Origin: an uncultured Eubacteriales bacterium
Lineage (GTDB): Bacteria > Bacillota > Clostridia > Oscillospirales > Acutalibacteraceae
NCBI GenBank assembly: GCA_934476025.1
Contig: CAKSNI010000023.1
Span: 1 to 10,286 of the forward strand
DNA: 10,286 bases
Direction of reading: 5' to 3'
In this document: piece after piece, positions 1-6,444 of the stretch
Layout of the letters: each line of letters starts with the position of its first letter
Numbering within the stretch: the stretch's first letter is position 1
Made by a program: the position numbers and the translations under genes
The notes under the pieces: generated by a model
What the model was told of the DNA's origin: nothing
The model's database searches: none
Seen by the model: only the letters and a program-made list of their open reading frames with translations

Positions 1-1238
1 ATCGCGATTCCGATGAGGAAGCTGAATACGAAGTACTGATCGGGGATACCACCCGGTCGGATTCCAAAGCTGAAACGGTCGAAGGCGACAACTATGTCAT
101 CCGCGTCAAGGGGAAAAAGATCATTGTCAAGGGAGGCAGCGACCTGGCTACCTACCGTGCGGTCAAGGCTCTGTACGATGAGTTGCTCAAGGGCGGAAAG
201 AAGAATTCCTATCTGCCTTGGTCTGATGGTTTTGTCATGAACGGCAAATACGATCCACAGGAGGAAGGGGTTTATACCCTCAACTGGGGTGACGAATTTG
301 ACGGAAATACCATTGATGTCAACAAATGGGGCGACTATGTCCGGTCCAGCCAAGAAGATACACCGAGAACATCGGTATATGGCGGCTGGGTTTGTTCGGT
401 AGATTTTGCCCGCAGAAGCCAATATACCAAGAGAACCGGCCGGCCACTTCCGAATCAGCCCCTTTCTTATGTTGCCGACGGCAGCCTGCATCTTTCCACT
501 CTGTTTGACGGGATTGATAGCTTTACCGGTACCACCGTTTCTTCTTATTGGACGATGATCTATAAATACGGTTGTCTGGAAATTCGCGGGAAATTTGCTT
601 TGGCTCCGGCAGCCAGCACCTACTGGATCAATGGGGCCAGTGCCAATCGCAACTTTACCCGTTTCGGGCTGGATGGTACCAAGAGAACCCGTGCTTGCAT
701 GACTGAAATTGATCTGGTGGAAAATTTCGGAAAAACAACGAGCTTTGCCAGCAATGTTCACCGCTGGTGGCTCGGTTACAATCTGGATGGTTCGGTTAAG
801 GCAGCTTCCCACAATTCGATGGATGGGAATGCACTGTATACCGGGGCATCGACCAACAACAAAAGGTATACTTACGCCAACCCCACAGAGGGAACCGACG
901 ACTTCCATGTATACACCTATTACTGGGATGAAACCTGCATCAAGTTCGCGTATGACGGGAAGGTCTACTGTGATTACGAATATACCGACAACAATTCGGT
1001 TTCGGTTCACTGCCTGGCCAACTACCTGATTATGTCCTGTGCAATGGGTTCCACTACCTACGGTGCCGCCTTCAACAAGAATACCGCTCCGGATTACACC
1101 GAGCATTTGGTGGATTATGTCCGGCTGTATCAGACCGGTGCCAAAAACAGCCAGATGATTACTGCCTGGCCGCAGGATCAGGAAACCGGTACCACCACTT
1201 ACCGTTACCCCGGTAAGAGCACCGGTGACTATTATTGA
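1..1238 (+). CDS. GH16-family glycoside hydrolase / concanavalin-like protein with N-terminal GH67-N-like domain (5' end missing)
   Basis: The frame is open from the window edge (first whole codon at 3), so the true start and any signal peptide lie upstream; about 411 residues are visible. Residues 1-60 (EYEVLIGDTTR, then GKKIIVKGGS) resemble the small alpha-glucuronidase N-terminal-like domain found on many clostridial surface polysaccharide enzymes. Residues about 90-380 have GH16 landmarks in order: WGDEFDG at the start of the fold, YGCLEIRGKF, the catalytic signature EIDLVE (E235, D237, E240, numbered from the window edge; nucleophile, helper Asp and acid/base), FHVYTYYWDE, and VDYVRLYQ as the last strand. 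A Thr-rich tail of about 30 residues follows. GH16 enzymes cleave beta-1,3/1,4 glucans or galactans; the substrate here cannot be told. The catalytic acids are intact, so it is probably active and outside the cell (inferred). A TTG at 183 is not the real start. Confidence 0.85.
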   Translation, partial: RDSDEEAEYEVLIGDTTRSDSKAETVEGDNYVIRVKGKKIIVKGGSDLATYRAVKALYDELLKGGKKNSYLPWSDGFVMNGKYDPQEEGVYTLNWGDEFDGNTIDVNKWGDYVRSSQEDTPRTSVYGGWVCSVDFARRSQYTKRTGRPLPNQPLSYVADGSLHLSTLFDGIDSFTGTTVSSYWTMIYKYGCLEIRGKFALAPAASTYWINGASANRNFTRFGLDGTKRTRACMTEIDLVENFGKTTSFASNVHRWWLGYNLDGSVKAASHNSMDGNALYTGASTNNKRYTYANPTEGTDDFHVYTYYWDETCIKFAYDGKVYCDYEYTDNNSVSVHCLANYLIMSCAMGSTTYGAAFNKNTAPDYTEHLVDYVRLYQTGAKNSQMITAWPQDQETGTTTYRYPGKSTGDYY

Positions 1239-1280
1239 TCCGCTCAACTTTGCTTTTCTGAACAACTTTTATCATGCTTT

Positions 1281-1330
1281 GGGTACCGCCCCGGTGCAGC
1301 CGAAACGCTGCGTCGGGGCGGCACCCTTTT
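1281..1330 (+). terminator. Rho-independent terminator after the GH16 gene
   Basis: A long GC-rich hairpin: GGGT-A-CCGCCCCG (1281-1293) pairs with CGGGGCGG-C-ACCC near 1314-1326, with an inner GCAGC/GCTGC pairing around a short CGAAAC loop, followed by TTTTG. It starts 43 nt after the GH16 stop and separates that gene from the purA operon. Confidence 0.85.
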
Positions 1331-1411
1331 GTCTTGCGCGCAATAGGGGGAAAAACAGTTGCATTTTGACGGCAGATCGACTATAATATCTTGTGTATGT
1401 GCAGCCGAAAC
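1294..1411 (+). repeat. 13-nt direct repeat GTGCAGCCGAAAC, two copies
   Basis: The 13-mer GTGCAGCCGAAAC occurs at 1294-1306, inside the GH16 terminator, and again at 1399-1411, in the purA leader, 105 nt apart. In both copies GCAGC is the left arm of a hairpin (right arms GCTGC near 1307-1311 and TCGGCTGC at 1428-1435). It may be a duplicated stem-loop or chance within two GC-rich hairpins. Confidence 0.5.
1359..1387 (+). promoter_or_regulatory. Sigma-A-type promoter of the purA operon
   Basis: TTGCAT (-35, 1359-1364), a 17-nt spacer and a perfect TATAAT (-10, 1382-1387). Transcription should begin near 1394, giving a leader of about 62 nt before the purA ATG at 1456. This also rules out the in-frame GTG at 1393 as a start codon. 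Confidence 0.85.
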
Positions 1412-1435
1412 CGTCAGGAATTTTCCGTCGGCTGC
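1401..1435 (+). promoter_or_regulatory. Leader hairpin next to the purA ribosome binding site
   Basis: GCAGCCGA (1401-1408) and TCGGCTGC (1428-1435) are perfect 8-nt complements enclosing a 19-nt loop. The stem ends 1 nt before the AGGGAAGGA ribosome binding region (1437-1445) of purA. It could stabilise the 5' end or modulate translation. No known purine riboswitch core is seen and there is no terminator-like U-tract, so transcription attenuation is unlikely. Confidence 0.5.
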
Positions 1436-1436
1436 C

Positions 1437-1445
1437 AGGGAAGGA
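1437..1445 (+). promoter_or_regulatory. Shine-Dalgarno site of purA
   Basis: AGGGAAGGA; the AAGGA part (1441-1445) lies 10 nt before the ATG at 1456. Together with the promoter position it fixes the start at 1456, giving the expected PurA N-terminus MVKAVVGANWGDEGKGK. Confidence 0.75.
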
Positions 1446-1455
1446 TGGATCATTT

Positions 1456-2748
1456 ATGGTTAAAGCAGTAGTCGGCGCCAACTGGGGCGACGAAGGAAAA
1501 GGAAAAATCACCGATATGCTGGCACAGGATGCGGATATTGTCGTCCGTTTTCAGGGGGGAGCCAACGCCGGGCATACCATCAAGAATGAATACGGCAAAT
1601 TCGCTCTGCATACCCTGCCGTCCGGTTCGTTCCATCAGAATGTGATCAACTGCATCGGCAACGGGGTGGCTTTGGATGTGGAAAAACTTCTGAAGGAATA
1701 CCATTCATTGGTGGAAGCCGGGGTTCCGGCGGTTCGCCTGGTGGTTTCCGAACGCGCCCAAATGGTGATGCCCTATCATGTGCTGTTTGACGTGTATGAA
1801 GAAGAACGCCTCGGCAAGGCCTCTTTCGGGTCAACCCGTTCGGGAATCGCTCCCTTTTATTCCGATAAATATGCCAAAATCGGTTTCCAGGTCTGCGAAC
1901 TGTTTGATGAAGAACATTTAAAAGAAAAGCTGGCCCGGGTGCTGGAAATCAAAAATCTGATGCTGAAGGATATCTATCACAAAGATCCGCTCTCTTTCGA
2001 TGAAGTGTACGCCAAGCTGATGCAGTGGAAGAAGGATCTGGCTCCCTTTGTCGGCGATGTCCGCAAACTGTGCTATCAGGCCGAAAAAGAAGGAAAGACC
2101 ATTCTGCTGGAAGGGCAGCTCGGTTCGCTTAAAGATACCGACCACGGTATTTACCCGATGGTGACTTCCTCCAATACCATTGCCGGTTACGGGGCCGTCG
2201 GGGTCGGTTTGCCGCCCTATGCCATCCGGGAAATTTATACCGTGATCAAAGCCTATTCTTCGGCCGTCGGGGCAGGGGCTTTTGTGAGCGAAATTTTCGG
2301 TGAAGAAGCGCAGCAGCTGCGGGATCACGGCGGCGACGGCGGCGAATACGGCGCAACAACCGGCCGTCCGCGCAGAATGGGCTGGTTTGATGCCGTGGCC
2401 ACCCGTTACGGCTGTGAAGTTCAGGGAACCACCCATGCCGTGCTGACGGTGGTGGACGCACTCGGCTATCTGGATGAAATCAAGGTCTGCACCGGGTATG
2501 AAATCGACGGAAAAATCGAAAAAGATTTCCCGGTCACCTACCGTCTGGAAAAGGCCAAGCCGGTTTATGTTACCCTGCCGGGATGGAAATGCGATATTTC
2601 CGGCATTACCCGGTATGAAGATCTGCCCGAAAATTGCCGGAACTACATTTCCTTTATTGAAAAGGAAATCGGGTTCCCGATTACCATGGTATCCAACGGC
2701 CCGGCCCGGGAAAATATCATCATGAGAACTCCGGAGGTTGCGCGCTGA
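1456..2748 (+). CDS. purA: Adenylosuccinate synthetase PurA
   Basis: Makes adenylosuccinate from IMP, aspartate and GTP, the committed step to AMP, in the cytosol. The 430-residue length is normal. Visible motifs: the phosphate-binding loop WGDEGKGK (10-17) with the catalytic base D12; GGANAGHT (34-41) with H40; GSTRSGIAPFYSDKY (125-139), the counterpart of the usual GTTGRGIGPAYEDK; EGQLGSLKDTDHG from E219, the counterpart of EGAQGT; VTSSNT with T237; and GEYGATTGRPRRMGWFDAV near the nucleobase and aspartate sites. The GSTRSGIAPFYSDKY and EGQLGSL variants are, from memory, typical of a clostridial PurA branch, so they mark lineage rather than damage. The start is set by the promoter at 1359-1387 and the Shine-Dalgarno site at 1437-1445. 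It is the first gene of the operon; its TGA overlaps the next ATG by one base (TGATG). Confidence 0.96.
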   Translation: MVKAVVGANWGDEGKGKITDMLAQDADIVVRFQGGANAGHTIKNEYGKFALHTLPSGSFHQNVINCIGNGVALDVEKLLKEYHSLVEAGVPAVRLVVSERAQMVMPYHVLFDVYEEERLGKASFGSTRSGIAPFYSDKYAKIGFQVCELFDEEHLKEKLARVLEIKNLMLKDIYHKDPLSFDEVYAKLMQWKKDLAPFVGDVRKLCYQAEKEGKTILLEGQLGSLKDTDHGIYPMVTSSNTIAGYGAVGVGLPPYAIREIYTVIKAYSSAVGAGAFVSEIFGEEAQQLRDHGGDGGEYGATTGRPRRMGWFDAVATRYGCEVQGTTHAVLTVVDALGYLDEIKVCTGYEIDGKIEKDFPVTYRLEKAKPVYVTLPGWKCDISGITRYEDLPENCRNYISFIEKEIGFPITMVSNGPARENIIMRTPEVAR

Positions 2749-3719
2749 TGAATTTTACTCCGATCGACGGGAAAAATCTCGTGGAGGGCTTTTGCCTGGT
2801 CAAAACGGTGGATGTAAAAACTTCCAGCAAAGGGGATACCTATTTGGATATGACCCTGTCCGACAGTCAGGGTGAAATCAACGCCAAACTCTGGGGATAT
2901 CAGGAAGCGCTGCACGGTTCGTATGAGGTCAACACCCTTGTAAAGGTCCGGGGTACTCTTTCGGTTTATAACGGCAATGATCAATTGCGGATTGAACGCA
3001 TTCGCAAGGTCAGCGAATCCGACGGAATCCGGGTGGAGGATTATGTGAAATCCGCCGGGTATGATACCCAAGAAATGTACGCGGCACTGCATACCATGGC
3101 CGAACAATTTGAGGATCGGGAACTTTCCCGGCTGGTTTTGGCCATTCTGGATGAACGGCGGATTCCGCTTCTTTACTGGCCGGCGGCCTTCCGGCTGCAC
3201 CATGCGGTGCGGGGCGGTTTGCTGCTGCATACCCTTTCCATTGTGCGGATGTGCGAAGCGGTTTGCCGGGAGTATTCATTTGTAAACCGGGAACTGCTTT
3301 GCAGCGGGGCAATTTTGCATGATATTGCCAAAATCGAAGAATTTGTTGTAGCTCCCACCGGGATTGCCAGCGGGTATTCTGTAAAGGGAAACCTGATCGG
3401 GCATCTGGCCGAAGGGGCAATGGTGATTCGCAAGGCCGCCCGGGAAAACGGGATCAGCGAAGAAACCTCCATGTTGCTGGAGCATATGGTTCTGTCCCAT
3501 CACGGGGAACCGGAATACGGCGCGGCGGTGCGTCCGATGTTTATCGAAGCGGAAATTCTCAGCGAACTGGACTTAATGGATGCGCGGATTTACGAAATGA
3601 AGGAAGCGGTCAGTGCGGTTCAGCCCGGGGAATTTACGAATAAAATCTGGTCGATGGACAATCGGAAACTGTACCGTCATGAAAAGGAAGATCTGGAGCG
3701 GGGAACCGTTCTGTTCTGA
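2748..3719 (+). CDS. yhaM: YhaM-family 3'-5' exoribonuclease (OB fold + HD domain)
   Basis: 323 residues, the usual YhaM/CbsA size. Residues about 10-90 form an OB-fold nucleic-acid-binding domain (DVKTSSKGDTYLDMTLSDSQGEINAKLW). Residues about 150-285 form an HD metal-dependent phosphohydrolase domain: LLLHTLS (H161), ILHDIAK (H191-D192), GHLAEG (H219), EHMVLSHHGE (H246, H251, H252) and LDLMDAR near D275/D278. The full set of metal ligands appears present. Known members degrade RNA and single-stranded DNA from the 3' end in a Mn-dependent way and mostly trim short tails. Translation is probably coupled to purA: the ATG at 2748 overlaps the purA stop, and GGAGG at 2733-2737 lies within the end of purA, 10 nt upstream. 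A 22-nt gap precedes the next gene. Confidence 0.92.
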   Translation: MNFTPIDGKNLVEGFCLVKTVDVKTSSKGDTYLDMTLSDSQGEINAKLWGYQEALHGSYEVNTLVKVRGTLSVYNGNDQLRIERIRKVSESDGIRVEDYVKSAGYDTQEMYAALHTMAEQFEDRELSRLVLAILDERRIPLLYWPAAFRLHHAVRGGLLLHTLSIVRMCEAVCREYSFVNRELLCSGAILHDIAKIEEFVVAPTGIASGYSVKGNLIGHLAEGAMVIRKAARENGISEETSMLLEHMVLSHHGEPEYGAAVRPMFIEAEILSELDLMDARIYEMKEAVSAVQPGEFTNKIWSMDNRKLYRHEKEDLERGTVLF

Positions 3720-3741
3720 ATAAAAGAAAGGAAGGAAACAA

Positions 3742-3948
3742 ATGGAAATTACAAAAGATATGCTGATCGGGGACGTATTGGATAAAGACCCGGAATGCGC
3801 GGAATATTTTTTTGAAATCGGAATGCATTGTCTTGGCTGTCCGGCCTCCCGCGGGGAATCCATTGCGGATGCCTGTGAGGTTCACGGTACGGATGTAGAA
3901 GCGCTGCTGGCCAAACTCAATGCCCATTTTACCCGCAAAAACGGATGA
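3742..3948 (+). CDS. DUF1858 small protein (hybrid-cluster-protein-associated redox disulfide domain)
   Basis: A 68-residue protein that is entirely one DUF1858 domain: ITKDMLIGDVLDKDPECAEYF, then GMHCLGCPASRGES, then a helical HGTDVEALLAKLN end. The CxxC pair (C30, C33) is the presumed redox-active disulfide or metal site. In many anaerobes this domain is found near or fused to hybrid cluster protein, though its precise function is unknown. C19, where related proteins commonly have Ala (PEAAE), is an extra cysteine. A purine-rich AGGAAGGA ribosome binding site (3729-3736) sits 5 nt before the ATG. The stop overlaps the trmK start by 4 nt (ATGA), so the two are probably translationally coupled. 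No hybrid cluster protein gene is in the window. Confidence 0.88.
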   Translation: MEITKDMLIGDVLDKDPECAEYFFEIGMHCLGCPASRGESIADACEVHGTDVEALLAKLNAHFTRKNG

Positions 3949-4619
3949 AACTCTCGCAACGGCTTCGTGCCATCGCCGATCGGATTGAGCAGGGCAGTCG
4001 GGTTGCCGATATCGGCACCGACCACGCTTATCTTCCGATTGCGCTGTTTGAAAGCGGAAGATGCCGGCGGATCATCGCTTGCGATGTCCGCCGCAAACCG
4101 CTGGAAAACGCCCGGAAGAATTGCGCCGAATACGGGGCAAACGGGGTGGAACTTCGGCTGGGGGATGGCCTTTCGGCCCTTGCTCCGGGCGAAGCGGATA
4201 CCATTGTGGTAGCCGGCATGGGCGGCGATGTGATTGTTTCGATTTTAGACGGTTGCCGCTGGATTCGAGATCCGGGCATCCGTCTTATTTTACAACCGAT
4301 GACTTCGGCGGAGGTGCTGCGGTGCTATCTGGCCGAAAAGGGGTATCAGGTGGACAGCGAAACTGCGGTGGCGGATGAAGGGCGGATTTACCCGATTCTG
4401 TGTGTGCATTATGACGGCATTCACCGGGAACTGCTGCCGGGGGAAGAATACATCGGAAAAATCCGGAATCAAACGCCCGAAAATCGTGCTTATCTTCAAA
4501 AACAAGCGCAGCGGGTGGAACATACGGCCGAGCAGCTTTCCGCCGTTGCCGGAAAAGAAAACGAAAAAGCCGCATTGACGGCGGCCGGAATGGCCATCCG
4601 GTCTATTTTGGAGGAATGA
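3945..4619 (+). CDS. trmK: tRNA (adenine(22)-N1)-methyltransferase TrmK
   Basis: A 224-residue Rossmann-fold SAM-dependent methyltransferase of the TrmK/COG2384 family, which makes m1A22 in certain tRNAs of Gram-positive bacteria. Visible motifs: SAM-binding motif I VADIGTDHAYLPI (20-32), acidic CDVRRKPLENA (46-56), GDGLSAL (73-79) and the family-typical VVAGMGGDVI (88-97), then LILQPM. The C-terminal region, from about residue 155, is the helical, likely coiled-coil tail used for tRNA binding (RAYLQKQAQRVEHTAEQL). The start overlaps the DUF1858 stop (ATGA) with no obvious Shine-Dalgarno of its own, which suggests coupled translation. In many Bacillota trmK is followed by a Nif3-like gene (yqfO); here rqcH follows instead. 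Confidence 0.93.
   Translation: MKLSQRLRAIADRIEQGSRVADIGTDHAYLPIALFESGRCRRIIACDVRRKPLENARKNCAEYGANGVELRLGDGLSALAPGEADTIVVAGMGGDVIVSILDGCRWIRDPGIRLILQPMTSAEVLRCYLAEKGYQVDSETAVADEGRIYPILCVHYDGIHRELLPGEEYIGKIRNQTPENRAYLQKQAQRVEHTAEQLSAVAGKENEKAALTAAGMAIRSILEE
4610..4614 (+). promoter_or_regulatory. Shine-Dalgarno site that selects the TTG start of rqcH
   Basis: GGAGG lies inside the end of trmK, 8 nt before the TTG at 4623. An ATG at 4616 is closer but is in the wrong frame, so the TTG is the start that yields the conserved N-terminus MALDGLFLSAV. Confidence 0.75.
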
Positions 4620-4622
4620 GCC

Positions 4623-6362
4623 TTGGCACTGGACGGACTGTTTTTATCCGCTGTCCGGCGGGAACTTTCGGATGCCGTAGACAGCCATGTTGATAAAATT
4701 TATCAGCCGAGCAAAGACACGCTGGTTTTTTTGCTGCGCGGAAAAACCGGTGCCCGGCGGCTGCTTTGTACGGCGGCTGTCGGAGCCGCCCGGCTTCAGT
4801 TTACCCGGCAAAAACCGGAAAATCCGCAGAACCCGCCGATGTTCTGTATGCTTTTGCGAAAACATCTGAGCACGGCACGGTTGATTGAAATCCGTCAGGA
4901 AGGCACCGAACGGGTATTGACGCTGGTTTTTTCGGGGGTGAATGAAACGGGAGATACTATCCGGTTTTCCTTAATCTGCGAATTGCTTTCCGGGCAAACC
5001 AATCTGATTTTCGCGCAGGAGAACGGGAAAATTCTGGATGCCGTTCGCCGCAGTGATCTTTTGAAGGACGAACGCGTCATTCAACCCGGGGCAATCTATA
5101 CTCCGGTAGCCGGTTTGGCAAAACTCGATCCGCTTTTCACACCGGCGGAAACCATTCTTTCGGAAACGATGAAGCGGGGCGATATGCCGCTGCACAAAGC
5201 CATTCTGAATACCGTTGCCGGGTTTTCTCCCCTTTTGAGCCGGGAATTGGCCTTTCGGGCGGTGAAAGATCCCGATTTTGCGGCTTCTGATCTCACCGAG
5301 CGGCAGCAGGAGGCTTTTGTACAGGCTTTTCGGGATGTGATGAACTATGCTGCTCATCCGCAGCCTACGGTTGTATACAAAGAGGACGGCACGCCGCTTG
5401 AATTTTCCTTTTTGCCGCTGACCCAATATCCGCAGCAGTTCCCGGTGGGTTCCTTTTCCACCCTCAGCGAATCGCTGGATGCCTTTTTCGGCGGGCGGGA
5501 AGCCGCCGCGCGCATTCGTCATGCCGGGCAGGATTTAATTCGGCACATTCATGTGCTGATCGGTCGAACCCGAAAAAAGATGGCTGCCCGGGCGCAGGAA
5601 GAAAAGGATTGCGAAAACCGGGAGGAACTGCGGATTGCCGGCGAACTGATCAAGGCCAATTTGTATCGGCTTTCTCCGGGGCAATCGGAATGTACGCTGG
5701 AAAACTATTATGATCCGGAAGGCAAATCCCTTCGCATTCGTCTGAATCCGGCACTCAGCCCGGCCGCCAATGCGGATCGATATTTTAAAGAATATAAAAA
5801 AAGCTGCACCAAGGTGCACACCCTTGCCGGTTTGATTGAACAGGATCGTCGGGATCTGGCTTATTACGAATGTGTGCTGGATTCCCTAAGTCGGGCCGAC
5901 AGTCTGAGCGAGCTTTCCCAGATTCGGGCCGAACTGGTTCAGGGGGGGATTTTAAAAACGGCAAAAGGGCAAAAGGTGAAGGAAACGCCGGCCGCCTTCC
6001 GGGAATACCGAAGCGCGGAAGGGTATCGCATTGCGGTGGGGCGCAACAATCGCCAAAACGATTTACTGACCCTGAAAACAGCGGCGAAAAACGATTTGTG
6101 GTTTCATGTAAAAGACGCGCCCGGTTCTCATGTGGTGGTTTTCTGCGGCGGAGGAACGGTCAGCGAAGAAACCATGCTGATGGCTGCCCGCCTGGCGGCA
6201 ACCCATTCTTCTCTTTCGGCTGCCGATAAAGTGCCGGTGGATTATACCGTGGTGAAGTATGTCAAGAAGCCGTCGGGGGCCCGGCCGGGCATGGTGATTT
6301 ATACCAATCAGAAAACCCTGACGGTCAGCCCGGAACGCACCCCTCTGCCGGGCTTGGTTTGA
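4623..6362 (+). CDS. rqcH: Rqc2 homolog RqcH (NFACT protein), ribosome quality control
   Basis: A 579-residue NFACT-family protein, normal length for RqcH (older names FbpA or 'fibronectin-binding protein'). It binds peptidyl-tRNA-obstructed 50S subunits and recruits tRNA-Ala to add C-terminal alanine tails that mark stalled chains for degradation. The NFACT-N domain opens with MALDGLFLSAVRREL. E96-R97 (EGTERVL) is the apparent counterpart of the D-R pair needed for activity. A helix-hairpin-helix-like segment with GFSPLLSREL lies near 199-208. A charged helical, probably coiled-coil middle spans about 295-430. The C-terminal NFACT-R domain has AKNDLWFHVKDAPGSHVVVF near 488-507, followed by MAARLAATHSSLS and VDYTVVKYVKKPSGARPGMV. 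It starts with TTG, 3 nt after the trmK stop, behind GGAGG at 4610-4614. Confidence 0.94.
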   Translation: MALDGLFLSAVRRELSDAVDSHVDKIYQPSKDTLVFLLRGKTGARRLLCTAAVGAARLQFTRQKPENPQNPPMFCMLLRKHLSTARLIEIRQEGTERVLTLVFSGVNETGDTIRFSLICELLSGQTNLIFAQENGKILDAVRRSDLLKDERVIQPGAIYTPVAGLAKLDPLFTPAETILSETMKRGDMPLHKAILNTVAGFSPLLSRELAFRAVKDPDFAASDLTERQQEAFVQAFRDVMNYAAHPQPTVVYKEDGTPLEFSFLPLTQYPQQFPVGSFSTLSESLDAFFGGREAAARIRHAGQDLIRHIHVLIGRTRKKMAARAQEEKDCENREELRIAGELIKANLYRLSPGQSECTLENYYDPEGKSLRIRLNPALSPAANADRYFKEYKKSCTKVHTLAGLIEQDRRDLAYYECVLDSLSRADSLSELSQIRAELVQGGILKTAKGQKVKETPAAFREYRSAEGYRIAVGRNNRQNDLLTLKTAAKNDLWFHVKDAPGSHVVVFCGGGTVSEETMLMAARLAATHSSLSAADKVPVDYTVVKYVKKPSGARPGMVIYTNQKTLTVSPERTPLPGLV

Positions 6363-6380
6363 TCGGCGGGGTGGGGCAGC

Positions 6381-6409
6381 TTCTGTTTTTTGCCAAGACG
6401 GCATAGAAT
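6381..6409 (+). promoter_or_regulatory. Possible weak internal promoter before pgeF
   Basis: The 82-nt rqcH-pgeF gap is the longest inside the operon. It holds TAGAAT (6404-6409), 5 of 6 matches to a -10 box, but the box 17 nt upstream, TTCTGT (6381-6386), is a poor -35. No terminator-like hairpin with a T-run is seen in the gap, so read-through from the purA promoter is expected. Confidence 0.3.
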
Positions 6410-6433
6410 TCAACCGAATTCCGGTTTTGAATC

Positions 6434-6440
6434 GAGGAGG
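6434..6440 (+). promoter_or_regulatory. Shine-Dalgarno site of pgeF
   Basis: GAGGAGG ends 4 nt before the ATG at 6445 (7 nt if its first GAGG is used). It lies downstream of the in-frame TTG at 6427 and thus rules that codon out as the start. Confidence 0.75.
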
Positions 6441-6444
6441 AACC

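Noticed and set aside
183..185. TTG as start codon of the GH16 gene
   Set aside because: The reading frame and recognisable domain sequence continue upstream to the window edge, and no ribosome binding site precedes it.
1393..1455. In-frame GTG extension that would add 21 residues to PurA
   Set aside because: It coincides with the predicted transcription start, has no ribosome binding site, and adds residues absent from PurA proteins.
1918..2436. 172-codon minus-strand open frame inside purA
   Set aside because: It lies wholly antisense to a highly conserved gene and its translation is low in recognisable features; a coding-strand shadow.
6400..6420. Two GAATTC sites close together before pgeF as an operator palindrome
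   Set aside because: They are short restriction-site-like palindromes 4 nt apart without larger symmetry; chance is sufficient.
6427..6444. TTG start six codons upstream for pgeF
   Set aside because: The Shine-Dalgarno GAGGAGG lies downstream of it, so the ATG at 6445 is the start.
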